From a virus: 38,919 nt of DNA. Shown here piece after piece: positions 1-7,664 of the stretch (positions within the stretch are counted from its first letter, which is position 1; each line of letters starts with the position of its first letter). The notes below the pieces were generated by a model that saw only the letters and a list, made by a program, of their open reading frames with translations, had not been told where the DNA came from and did no database searches. A program made the position numbers and the translations under genes. Location: the IMG/VR virus record IMGVR_UViG_3300027899_000031, positions 1-38,919 of that record. One strand, 5' to 3'.

Positions 1-959
1 TCACCACCGACACCTTTAGACGGATCAACTGTCATTACATAGTTTCTGCCTCTTTCAGGCGCATCAAAAACATCTAATCCTTCTCTTGTATATTCAATAA
101 CACTTGGAGTTAGTTTAGATAAAGTATCAGGCGGTATCAAAGTTAAACTAGAACCTAAGAAAGAACATAATACTTCTTGATTAAACTTTAGTTCACCTAA
201 TTGTCTACGTTGTTCTGAAGCCCAAGTTTCATCTCTTCCAGGAATATCTGTATATGGAATGAATAATGGTACAAAATCATTATGTCCTTTTTCAGCATCA
301 GTCCAAAACTTCCAAAAATGGTTATAACCCAATGGAGTAGAACTCAATAATATCTTAGTTGTTTTACCAGATGATATAGTAGGAAATGTTGAAGTGAAGA
401 AAGCTTCTGCAACTGTGTTTGGAATAAATGCTGTTTCATCGATGTATAACATATTAACTGTTTTACCTCGAATACCTGCGCCAGTAGTAGCTGCAGTAAA
501 CACCTTAGACATATTTTCTAATTCAATATCACCTTTATTCCAGGTTTTAACACCTTGTTGTAACCAAGGAGGCAATAATTCAAACATCATTTGGTATCTA
601 GACATTACCTCTCTAGCGGCAGACGCTTTATTAGCAAGAATAGCAACATTCTTTGCATCATGGAAATTAGTATACCAAAGAATATATGCGGCAGAAGTTT
701 GCGTCTTTCCCTGTTGTCTGCCTTCCATGAGAATAACTTTTCTATTCTCATGGATAATCTTTATTTTATTCTTTTGACAATCATATAGTTTGAATGGTAT
801 AATACCATAATCAACATGGATAATATGACAATAAGTATCAATAAAATAAATGGGATCATTTTTACATTTAATATACTCTTGTATTTGCTCCTGAGTATAC
901 TGAACAGGCACATTCGCTGCTTTTAATTGAGGATTGCTGTTATATGTTAATGCAGCCAT
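1..959 (-). CDS. 17: Terminase large subunit, gp17-like (partial, C-terminus beyond window)
   Basis: This is the ATPase/nuclease motor that packages DNA into the prohead. The first 319 residues are present; the frame is still open at base 1. The Walker A motif GRQQGKT is at about residues 80-86. The Walker B motif is MLYIDE, with D174 and the catalytic Glu E175. A TAATTGAGIRGKT stretch precedes it and LLSSTP (coupling motif) follows. The last residues seen, YVMTVDPSKGVGG (D312), match the first metal-binding Asp strand of the RNase H-like nuclease domain. The N-terminus ahead of Walker A is about 80 residues shorter than in T4 gp17. The ATG at 957-959 follows the gp15 stop by 15 bases and has no recognisable Shine-Dalgarno (the leader is only A and T), so translation may depend on coupling to gp15. 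Confidence 0.96.
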   Translation of the reverse strand, partial: MAALTYNSNPQLKAANVPVQYTQEQIQEYIKCKNDPIYFIDTYCHIIHVDYGIIPFKLYDCQKNKIKIIHENRKVILMEGRQQGKTQTSAAYILWYTNFHDAKNVAILANKASAAREVMSRYQMMFELLPPWLQQGVKTWNKGDIELENMSKVFTAATTGAGIRGKTVNMLYIDETAFIPNTVAEAFFTSTFPTISSGKTTKILLSSTPLGYNHFWKFWTDAEKGHNDFVPLFIPYTDIPGRDETWASEQRRQLGELKFNQEVLCSFLGSSLTLIPPDTLSKLTPSVIEYTREGLDVFDAPERGRNYVMTVDPSKGVGG

Positions 960-974
960 AATAAAAATTTAAAT

Positions 975-1715
975 TTAAAAATGTTCTAGCCATGATTCTG
1001 ATGTAATACTACCATCAGCAGGATCACCAATAGCAGTATAATTACTAAGTGGTTGTTGAGTAATAATATCATTAATATTTGCATTAACAGTAGTAATGAT
1101 ACCACTTGTAGAAGTATTACCAAAAAGATTTAATTTTAATGTAAAAGTTAATGTATGTGTTACAAATCTTCTAGTAGTAAAATCTCCATCATAATCATCT
1201 TGAACAGAAATACTATTTAAAATAATAGGAATATCTTGAACCACATTCATTTCAGGAACAGCATTAATTGATAATGTATATTCAGGAGTAAAGGTGGGTA
1301 AAATTTGTTCTATTATTTGTAATGCATCTTCTTGAGTTTTTGTCAAAATATATAAAGAAATATCAAGATTATATGGTACTGGTGAATTCAGAGTATTTAA
1401 AGAACTTATACCATCTCCACATTTTATTTGTTGCATTCTATTTGTTTTTCTTACTGAATCATAAGAATACCCAGTAATTTCAAAGGATATTCTAGGCAAT
1501 GATGTATAAGTATGATTTTCAAGAGTAGGATCAGAATCTATTCTTACTATCCATTTTTCCTTTGGTGCATAACCTATAGGTACTTTTAAAGTTTGAACTG
1601 TTGTTCCATTAACAGAACCACCTTCTTTTCTTTCTATTTTTATATTAGAAAAAAGACTACCAAATCCTACAATAGTTTTTCTTATAATTCCGTGATAAAA
1701 TGGAGTTTCGTACAT
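975..1715 (-). CDS. 15: Tail completion and sheath stabiliser protein, gp15-like
   Basis: In T4, gp15 forms the hexameric ring that caps the contracted or extended tail and joins it to the neck. This 246-residue protein is near the T4 size (272). It has recognisable family landmarks: an N-terminal FYHGIIRKT...FGSLFSNIKIER, then VPIGYAPKEKW (T4 VPITYASKEH), SLPRISFEI.GYSYDS..KTN, and IIEQILPTFTPEY (T4 IVEQILPYFQPH), followed by D..DG...TRR. The start overlaps the gp14 stop by one base (TAATG), which gives tight translational coupling. It sits in the conserved order 13-14-15-17. The C-terminal 40 residues (after LNLFG) are not recognisable and are probably phage-specific. Confidence 0.93.
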   Translation of the reverse strand: MYETPFYHGIIRKTIVGFGSLFSNIKIERKEGGSVNGTTVQTLKVPIGYAPKEKWIVRIDSDPTLENHTYTSLPRISFEITGYSYDSVRKTNRMQQIKCGDGISSLNTLNSPVPYNLDISLYILTKTQEDALQIIEQILPTFTPEYTLSINAVPEMNVVQDIPIILNSISVQDDYDGDFTTRRFVTHTLTFTLKLNLFGNTSTSGIITTVNANINDIITQQPLSNYTAIGDPADGSITSESWLEHF

Positions 1716-2620
1716 TAAATATCTCCGAACGGATTATTAGTATCAAATACAATAGTAGAGGCTTCATCTAAAAATGAATTATTATCTCCATATGAATCTA
1801 CTTTATCAATATCTACTGAAATAGTGGCTTCAATAAGTGCACCTACTCCATTTCCAATTATTTCAACATATGGTATAGATTTGTATCCTGTACCAGGATT
1901 GGTGATAATAATATCAACAATTTTTCCTGCGTTACTACCAGTGCCTATAACTGCTTCTGCTGTAGCACCATATCCAGAAGAATTTGTAAATTCTACCGTA
2001 GCAGTTGAATATCCAGATCCAACATTTGTAATATTAATTGCAGATACCCGTCCATAAATACTATCCGTAACATCAGTTGAAAATGTCTTTAGTGATTCAA
2101 ATACATCAATATCATCATGTCCAGTATCAATTCTTTCAGAAGCATATTGAAACAATTCTACTTGAAGTTTATAGACATATAGTTTGCCTAATTGGTAGAA
2201 AGGATCTTGATGTTGGACAAATTTGATTTCAAATAAGCCTTTTGATAAAGGAAAGTAAATCAAATCTCCTTCATTTGGTCTAGTAGGTACGGTTGTTACC
2301 CCATATCTACCTACAAATTGTTCCCATCTTCTACGAGCAACAACAAGAGTTGCTGATTGTTCTACCATTAATCCAAACTTTTGAATCATGAATCCTTGAC
2401 CAGCAAATGAATCAATGTTTTCAAAATACATTTCAATAGGAAATGCAGTTTTGAATTGGGATAATCTATCTTCTCCTAAAATATTATCTTTTGCGACTAA
2501 TGTTCTAGGGATATACATCACTTCATTTCCATACATACGAAGTGATTCAATGATCAGATCTTCTACAAGATACTGTTCATTTTTTATACCGTGTGTAAAA
2601 TATACATTAGTAGTTGTCAT
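1715..2620 (-). CDS. 14: Neck protein gp14-like, with inserted GxGY beta-repeats
   Basis: Neck (head completion) protein of the T4 family. Landmarks are VYFTHGIKNEQ.LVEDLIIES near the N-terminus, EVMYIPR (T4 ECYYVPRE), ILGEDRLSQFKTAF, FGLMVEQSATL, EGDLIYFPLSKGLFEIKFV and DPFYQLGK (T4 DPFYQVGK). At 301 residues it is longer than T4 gp14 (256). The extra length is largely residues 193-270, two repeats with GSGYSTATVEF and GTGYKSIPYVEI cores followed by glycine/alanine-rich turns. These are inserted between the core and the conserved acidic tail FDTNNPFGDI. The gene follows gp13 after three bases and overlaps gp15 by one. The inserted repeats are of the type seen in gp8 and the DUF4815 protein of this window. 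Confidence 0.94.
   Translation of the reverse strand: MTTTNVYFTHGIKNEQYLVEDLIIESLRMYGNEVMYIPRTLVAKDNILGEDRLSQFKTAFPIEMYFENIDSFAGQGFMIQKFGLMVEQSATLVVARRRWEQFVGRYGVTTVPTRPNEGDLIYFPLSKGLFEIKFVQHQDPFYQLGKLYVYKLQVELFQYASERIDTGHDDIDVFESLKTFSTDVTDSIYGRVSAINITNVGSGYSTATVEFTNSSGYGATAEAVIGTGSNAGKIVDIIITNPGTGYKSIPYVEIIGNGVGALIEATISVDIDKVDSYGDNNSFLDEASTIVFDTNNPFGDI
1811..2044 (-). repeat. Two GxGY beta-repeats inserted in gp14
   Basis: These encode gp14 residues 193-270. Each unit reads roughly I.I.N.GsGY....V.I...G.GA.AeA.I, and the second begins at IIITNPGTGYKS. The T4 gp14 sequence, as recalled, has no counterpart at this point. A surface-exposed decorative beta domain on the neck is inferred. Confidence 0.75.
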
Positions 2621-2623
2621 GAT

Positions 2624-3601
2624 TTATCCCATGAACCAACTTAGTGGAGCAGATTTTGTCATTAAGTCATCTTCTAAATCTTTAATTTCATCAATGGCTT
2701 CTCTATATAAAGAATCGCCATCTAATGTGACACCACCTGGTAATTGTATACCAGAAAACTTTTTGATATTTGTTGCCCACATCTTTTTAAATAATGCAGT
2801 AGTATAATGTTTCAACCATAATTCTCCCCATATTCTAGGAGCATTGGCAGGATCTATTGCTCCATATCCATCAACCATAAAGTATTGACCAATATGAGTA
2901 TCTACTTGCCATTTAATATCAAGATATAATTTATTTGTGAATCTATTAAATCGGATATCAGGTTTTGCATTAAGTTCAAAATCCAGCATTGATAAATGAC
3001 TCATAACTGTTTTATAATAAATCATTGATGTTGAGGTTACATCATACAAATCATGCAAACGTAATTGATATTGCAAGTCAAACATATTCTTAGATGAAGA
3101 TGCTTGAGCCATAGGAACAACTCTAGTTACACCATACATCAAATCGGGTAATGTAATATACCTATTATCATATACACCTTTAACAACTGGAGTTGTTGAA
3201 CTTAAAGTAGCAGAAACTGTATCATTTGAAATAGTTTCACCAGCAAGAAAATCTCCGGTTATATTAACAACAAGAAGGACATTTCCTGTAGATGTTCTTG
3301 ATTCTAATCTAGTACCTTCATCTATTGTTACAAAAGCAACTGCTCCAGATGTTAATCCAGATACTTTTGAACCATCTTCAAAAGACTCAGCATTATTAGT
3401 TGTAAGATTTAATACAGAAGCAGTAATCATATATTTGGCATATACTTGTTCAATACCTTCTGGATGATATAATCTCCAATATTCAAGTGCCTCATCAATA
3501 CGATCTTCCAATTGATCATCATCAACATTTATCTCAAGCACAGGTGCTCCTAGTGCTCTCAATGCATATTGTTTGAGTCCTTCTCTGCTTGTTATTGCCA
3601 T
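2624..3601 (-). CDS. 13: Neck protein gp13-like
   Basis: Head-completion neck protein of the T4 family, 325 residues (T4 gp13 has 309). Family landmarks: SREGLKQYALRALGAPVLEI near the N-terminus (T4 LKDVILRRLGAPIINV), DQLEDRIDEALEYWRLYHPEG, a central region ending in the DPANAPRIWGELWLKHYTTALFKK stretch, and the conserved C-terminus LPGGVTLDG from about residue 287, followed by a charged helix. Residues about 66-142 (SGLTSGAVAF...GDFLAGETIS) form a beta-rich insertion that resembles a segment of the DUF4815 protein. The gene begins 30 bases downstream of a perfect late promoter box and leads the 13-14-15-17 transcription unit. Confidence 0.93.
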   Translation of the reverse strand: MAITSREGLKQYALRALGAPVLEINVDDDQLEDRIDEALEYWRLYHPEGIEQVYAKYMITASVLNLTTNNAESFEDGSKVSGLTSGAVAFVTIDEGTRLESRTSTGNVLLVVNITGDFLAGETISNDTVSATLSSTTPVVKGVYDNRYITLPDLMYGVTRVVPMAQASSSKNMFDLQYQLRLHDLYDVTSTSMIYYKTVMSHLSMLDFELNAKPDIRFNRFTNKLYLDIKWQVDTHIGQYFMVDGYGAIDPANAPRIWGELWLKHYTTALFKKMWATNIKKFSGIQLPGGVTLDGDSLYREAIDEIKDLEDDLMTKSAPLSWFMG

Positions 3602-3631
3602 CTTACTATTCCAATAATTAGTTTTATATAC

Positions 3632-3639
3632 TATTTATA
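3632..3639 (-). promoter_or_regulatory. T4-type late promoter ahead of gp13
   Basis: The minus strand reads TATAAATA, the exact T4 late consensus recognised by the gp55 sigma factor. It lies 30 bases before the gp13 ATG and abuts the stop codon of the 2OG oxygenase gene. It separates the enzyme cassette from the neck/terminase genes. Activity is inferred from motif and spacing. Confidence 0.85.
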
Positions 3640-4212
3640 TTATTTCCATTTTGGACCATCAAACCAACATGCAAGACTATATCTAGTGCCTTTTGTTACT
3701 GCAGTTGCTCTATGTTCTAAGAATGACGGAAAAAATGTTACAGTTCCTTGAGTTCGAATATCATTAAAATTAGGATATTCTTCTAAATTAAATAATTCAA
3801 AATCACCGCCATCATATTCTAATGGATCAGTCAATTGTATTATAGCAGTTAATTTTCTATGATATATAGGATCATTATTCATCCAAAATACATCATGATG
3901 TCTTTTATATTCACCTTGATATGATGCATCATATTCCGCTAATTGAATATATGACAATTTAGAAAGATGAAAATTAAACCATAAATCATTACATTCTAAT
4001 GCAGTATTCATCAATTTATCAAATAACCAAGTAAATGCAGGATTATCTTTTTGTATGAATCTAATTTTACTTTTTCTAATATCAGAATTATTAGAACTAC
4101 CATCAACTCCCAATTTAGCATTTTCTGCCGGAATTTTTAGTCCTTCTTGTAATATAAAATCACATTGTTCTTTACTAAAATAGTTTTTATAGTAACACCA
4201 TTCACCCTTCAT
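3640..4212 (-). CDS. 2OG-Fe(II) oxygenase (PKHD/prolyl-hydroxylase-like)
   Basis: A 2-oxoglutarate and Fe(II)-dependent dioxygenase of 190 residues, a single double-stranded beta-helix domain. The iron ligands are visible as H105-H-D107 (EYKRHHDVFW) and the distal H167 (FPSFLEHRAT). R177 in TRYSLACWFDGP is the expected 2-oxoglutarate anchor. GGDFELF and GTVTFFPS are typical core strands. Such oxygenases are widespread in T4-like aquatic phages, but their substrates are mostly unknown; hydroxylation of a protein side chain or small molecule is possible. The start overlaps the DUF2061 gene by 11 bases, so it is the last gene of a four-gene overlapping cassette. No cofactor-independent variant is suggested, because all ligands are present. 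Confidence 0.9.
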   Translation of the reverse strand: MKGEWCYYKNYFSKEQCDFILQEGLKIPAENAKLGVDGSSNNSDIRKSKIRFIQKDNPAFTWLFDKLMNTALECNDLWFNFHLSKLSYIQLAEYDASYQGEYKRHHDVFWMNNDPIYHRKLTAIIQLTDPLEYDGGDFELFNLEEYPNFNDIRTQGTVTFFPSFLEHRATAVTKGTRYSLACWFDGPKWK

Positions 4213-4408
4213 TAATTCCCCATTTTATATTTAACCATACTCTTTCATGTATATAGTAGTCCACACTTAATAGAATATGCAGTAATGTTGCAAATCCAGT
4301 ACTCTTTCCTATATCACCAATAAAAATATAAGTCCATAATATTGTGAATACCCAGGCAGTTATTCTATAAGTCAGCATTCTTACTATAGTTCTTCTATGA
4401 GTCTCCAT
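4202..4408 (-). CDS. Small membrane protein, DUF2061 family
   Basis: A 68-residue protein matching the DUF2061 pattern. It has a basic N-terminus (ETHRRTIVRMLTYRI), a first hydrophobic helix (about 15-31, AWVFTILWTYIFIG), a second (about 38-50) and the family-typical end YYIHERVWLNIKWG. Two membrane-embedded helices are predicted. Function is unknown in the family. It overlaps the halogenase gene by 14 bases and the 2OG oxygenase gene by 11, so it is made together with two redox enzymes. A role as membrane anchor or transporter for the cassette is inference only. It is too small to be an obvious holin, and no lysis partner is adjacent. Confidence 0.83.
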   Translation of the reverse strand: METHRRTIVRMLTYRITAWVFTILWTYIFIGDIGKSTGFATLLHILLSVDYYIHERVWLNIKWGINEG

Positions 4409-6002
4409 AGATAGTTTCCTTCAAGAATTCATAATGTGTAGGTAATTGATTTACTATTTCAACTGTTTTTGCTCTATGTTTTAACCAAGTATCCCAAGTA
4501 TCATATACGTCATTTAATCTACCAAATTCTCCTAATATAAACTTAACTCTACTTTCATCAACTACATTTTGTCCCATTCCTGCAAAAATATAAGATATAC
4601 CTCCAACATCATTGCTCATAACTCTAGACCTATGTTTTCTATATGAAATTTCATTATAAGCATTCAATACACTAGCCTTAAATTCTGTTAGATTTGTAGA
4701 GTATGTAGTTTCTTCAGAAACATGGTTCCAATATGGAGTATCATTTCTCATTGATAAAGCATAATGTTGACTTATAAATTCTTTAAATCCAAATATCTGT
4801 TCTCTAAATGCATAATTGAAACAATCAATATCAAATTTAGTTACTCTACCATTTCTAGTTTTTAAAAGGTTTACGACTTTTATAATACACTCGTGAGTCA
4901 ACATTAATCCAGTAGATTCTAATGGTTCAATAAAACCATTTGAAAGTCCTATACCTATAACATTCTTTTCCCAGGTGCGCTCGTGTACACCATGTTTAAT
5001 TTTGATATGGCGAACTTCCATCTCATCAACTCTTACATCATCCTGACATATCATTCTATTAGATTTTAAATGGTTTCTAAATTGTTCTTCTGCTTCTTCT
5101 TCGGTTGCAAATTTACTCGAATAGACATATCCAGTACCAATTCTGTCCCAGAGAGGAATATTCCATACCCAACCAGATTCTATAGCAGTACAACTAGTGA
5201 CACACTCCATTTCTTTATCTTTATCGACATATGGAATTATACCTGCAACTGCTCTGTCATTATGTAAAGTATCATGAAAAGAGATAAATGGTACTTTTAA
5301 TTTATCTTCAAGTAAAAATGATTTAAATCCTGTACAATCAATAAACAAATCAGCAGTTAATATACCATTATTTTCAGATATAATATGTTCAATATTGCCT
5401 TGAGAATCAAGCGTGGCATCTATTACATTATCAAAAATATGGGTCATTCCTGTAGGAAGACATACATAATCTCTAAGATAGTTGCCAAATAATGTTGCAT
5501 CCATATGATATGCTGTATCACTATTAAAATTAAATCCACGTATTAAATGATTTTCATTCTTAGTCATTTTATTTGCATCAGTCATAATAACTGAACTATG
5601 AAAAAACTCTGCAAATGTATATGGGTCTAATTCTGGATTTAAAGCCTTAATACTAAACCACGACATTAAACCACCTGACTTATCTGTAAAGTCATACATA
5701 CCAAAAGGATAATGGAATACATGTGGTTCTTTACTTGGGGTTTCTCTAAAATCTAAAAACTTAATTGAAGTTTTATAAGTAGCATTGCAATGTTTCATCC
5801 AATCTTCATCTTTAAGTCCAAGATACAGTAAGAATTCATTTATTTGACCTATAGTAGATTCTCCTACTCCTATTGTAGGAATATTAGGAGATTCAATTAA
5901 TGTCAAGTTGACAGATGGCAGTTGTTTTGATATAGCAGCAGCCGTCATCCAACCAGAACTACCGCCGCCCACTATCACTATATTCTCAATTTTATTTTTC
6001 AA
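4395..6002 (-). CDS. Flavin-dependent tryptophan halogenase-like enzyme
   Basis: 535 residues, full length for the family (PrnA/RebH about 530). The FAD-binding Rossmann motif is IVIVGGGSSGWMTAA (residues 8-22). GESTIGQINEFL follows at 48-57. K77 in YKTSIKF corresponds to the catalytic lysine that carries the haloamine. The diagnostic WxWxIP motif is W278-V-W-N-I-P283. FIEPLESTG (357-365) matches the substrate/chloride-site segment of PrnA. All signature residues are intact, so an active halogenase is likely. The substrate cannot be deduced. Close relatives occur in cyanophages, including the characterised broad-substrate halogenase VirX1 of phage Syn10 (recalled, not checked). The gene overlaps both neighbours, by 4 bases upstream (ATGA) and 14 downstream. 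No flavin reductase is seen, so host FADH2 would be needed. Confidence 0.93.
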   Translation of the reverse strand: MKNKIENIVIVGGGSSGWMTAAAISKQLPSVNLTLIESPNIPTIGVGESTIGQINEFLLYLGLKDEDWMKHCNATYKTSIKFLDFRETPSKEPHVFHYPFGMYDFTDKSGGLMSWFSIKALNPELDPYTFAEFFHSSVIMTDANKMTKNENHLIRGFNFNSDTAYHMDATLFGNYLRDYVCLPTGMTHIFDNVIDATLDSQGNIEHIISENNGILTADLFIDCTGFKSFLLEDKLKVPFISFHDTLHNDRAVAGIIPYVDKDKEMECVTSCTAIESGWVWNIPLWDRIGTGYVYSSKFATEEEAEEQFRNHLKSNRMICQDDVRVDEMEVRHIKIKHGVHERTWEKNVIGIGLSNGFIEPLESTGLMLTHECIIKVVNLLKTRNGRVTKFDIDCFNYAFREQIFGFKEFISQHYALSMRNDTPYWNHVSEETTYSTNLTEFKASVLNAYNEISYRKHRSRVMSNDVGGISYIFAGMGQNVVDESRVKFILGEFGRLNDVYDTWDTWLKHRAKTVEIVNQLPTHYEFLKETIYGDS

Positions 6003-7228
6003 AATGTTTTCCTAAATTGCAAAGCAGAATCTATATCTTGTATACCAAATGTTCTTTCGCATTCATGACAATCCCAACATTGATTTTTACATGTACTTAA
6101 TATCTTTTCTAATCTTTTACCTTTATCGGTAGACCATATTCCATTGTAACCTTTATATGATGATTTATAATCATTTTTAGTGAATCTAGTATCAATCCAT
6201 CCTGGGATCCAATCATGTACAGGTATTAGATTATTTTCTATAATATCATTATAATCATCAGCATACACAGTATCAATAACAAACGTACTTTGTTGGTCTA
6301 TTTTTTGTGTTTTAAGGAACCAAACTGCTTTTACATTTTTGATATCTTTTGCAAGAAAAGGCGCATGTGTTAATCTACCAGAAAACTTAAATATATCTAC
6401 TAAGTCTAAGAATTGATTAATTGTGTCAGCATCAGAAGCAACTAAGTCAATACCAACTCTAGGTAAAGATTTAAATTCTTCAGAACCTCTCCACCCATTA
6501 CAAGATAGATTGGCAGGAGCACCAAAATATTCTGTACTAATAACTTCTCCAACAGAATCATGTTCTTTTTTGAACGGGCAACTGTATACACAAGATTCCG
6601 CAATCAGTAATGAAGTTAATAATTTCTTTTTTGGGTTTTTAGCATTTAGATAATCTTGTGCTTTTTTAATTTTTCTTAGTTCTTTAATATTTCTATTAAG
6701 ACTTCTATCTAATAAAATTGTATTATAACCAAGATAGGCATAATCTATAAATTGTTGTGCATCGGATACAATCTGATTAACGGTACTTTTCCAACGCATT
6801 TCGGGACATCTAATTTGTAACTCGCCTGTTCTAAGTATATGCTCAGAACTCATTGTACACGAACGAAGCCCTCTATCATAATATGAACCAATCCATTCAA
6901 CAAATTGTGTTCTAATTTCATGATTAAAAATTACTTCATGCGGCACTTCTACGGTATTGAATGTAAGTGATATTTCAACACCTAATTCTTCCTGTATTCT
7001 GAATAGATAATCAATATGAGTGTCTGTAGCCTCAACACCCATAGGGTTACCGCATCTTTTATCTATTCCATTATACGTATAATAAAAATATTTACCAAAA
7101 TAAATGTCATGAATATTATTTAGAAATTTAGGTGATGCATTTTTAAACATTGTATAATACGCATCACCATATTCTTCTGTTAATCTATCCCAGTGCGCAG
7201 TTGAAAATCTCTTTGTGTATTTTTGCAT
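5999..7228 (-). CDS. Peptidase U32 / UbiU-UbiV-like Fe-S protein
   Basis: A 409-residue protein resembling the COG0826 (U32) TIM-barrel family. Landmarks are a repeated barrel-strand pattern, YLGYNTILLDRSLNRNIKEL at about 165-184, then LLIAESCVYSCPFK (C213, C217; U32 relatives have NEGCLYxCPFR), C243, and a VGIDLV...VDIFKFSGR segment at 258-285 (typical IDxL...KIxGR). A cysteine-rich end has C380, C384, C387 and C390 (CxxxCxxCxxC). Modern members act as Fe-S-dependent, O2-independent hydroxylases (UbiU/UbiV, RlhA, TrhP) rather than proteases. Here the substrate is unknown. The C-terminal cluster suggests a second Fe-S site or a radical-SAM-like maturation partner. The stop overlaps the halogenase start by four bases. 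The assignment is by motif pattern only. Confidence 0.55.
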   Translation of the reverse strand: MQKYTKRFSTAHWDRLTEEYGDAYYTMFKNASPKFLNNIHDIYFGKYFYYTYNGIDKRCGNPMGVEATDTHIDYLFRIQEELGVEISLTFNTVEVPHEVIFNHEIRTQFVEWIGSYYDRGLRSCTMSSEHILRTGELQIRCPEMRWKSTVNQIVSDAQQFIDYAYLGYNTILLDRSLNRNIKELRKIKKAQDYLNAKNPKKKLLTSLLIAESCVYSCPFKKEHDSVGEVISTEYFGAPANLSCNGWRGSEEFKSLPRVGIDLVASDADTINQFLDLVDIFKFSGRLTHAPFLAKDIKNVKAVWFLKTQKIDQQSTFVIDTVYADDYNDIIENNLIPVHDWIPGWIDTRFTKNDYKSSYKGYNGIWSTDKGKRLEKILSTCKNQCWDCHECERTFGIQDIDSALQFRKTF

Positions 7229-7258
7229 ATAATATATTCATAATAAATTGTTGGTATA

Positions 7259-7663
7259 CTATATATTCTGATTTTCTACAAGGGCAATATTCCAAGCCAA
7301 TACTACTGCAGGATCATCCTTAGGAATATTAGCTTTAACTTCAGTAATATGAGTAGCCCACGGACCATCAGCTGATATTGAGCCTGTCGCTTGTAGTTCT
7401 TTATATAACATGTCAAGTTGATTGCCTATTTCAGTATAAGCAATTCCTCTTGCGACCTTATATGCATTTTCAGCAAAACCGGGAGATGTTAATATGTCAA
7501 ATGCTTTGAATTCTCCTGTATCTGGATTGTAAGTGTGTGAACTAATTACATCATCAGGACAATCTATCCATGTAAATGACGGTGATACTTCAAATTCTTG
7601 TCCTACTTCCACAACTTCACAAACTCTGCCTATTTCCGCCTCGTGTAATAACGCTCTTTTCAT
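7259..7663 (-). CDS. Small fibre-associated protein, possible tail fibre assembly chaperone
   Basis: 134 residues from the preferred start. The N-terminal part (MKRALLHEAEIGRVCEVVE.GQEFEV...WIDCPDD) and the C-terminal part (YTEIGNQLDMLYKEL...GPWATHITEVKANIPKDDP) match small proteins often encoded directly after phage tail fibre genes. The QLDxLY...W..HI..VK..IPK pattern is typical of them. A longer reading from an ATG at 7684 is possible. The ATG at 7661-7663 is preferred because it follows the fibre stop by one base and has a GGGAG sequence about ten bases upstream, whereas the upstream ATG has none. A role in folding or attaching the adhesins is inferred from position. Confidence 0.65.
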   Translation of the reverse strand: MKRALLHEAEIGRVCEVVEVGQEFEVSPSFTWIDCPDDVISSHTYNPDTGEFKAFDILTSPGFAENAYKVARGIAYTEIGNQLDMLYKELQATGSISADGPWATHITEVKANIPKDDPAVVLAWNIALVENQNI

Positions 7664-7664
7664 T

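Noticed and set aside
394-777. Plus-strand open frame of 127 codons
   Set aside because: It lies wholly inside the terminase gene, opposite strand, with no SD and no recognisable protein. The terminase motifs prove the minus frame.
5999-7228. Annotation as an active U32 collagenase/peptidase
   Set aside because: The U32 name is historical. Characterised relatives are Fe-S hydroxylases, and no protease motif is visible. The call is limited to U32-like Fe-S protein.
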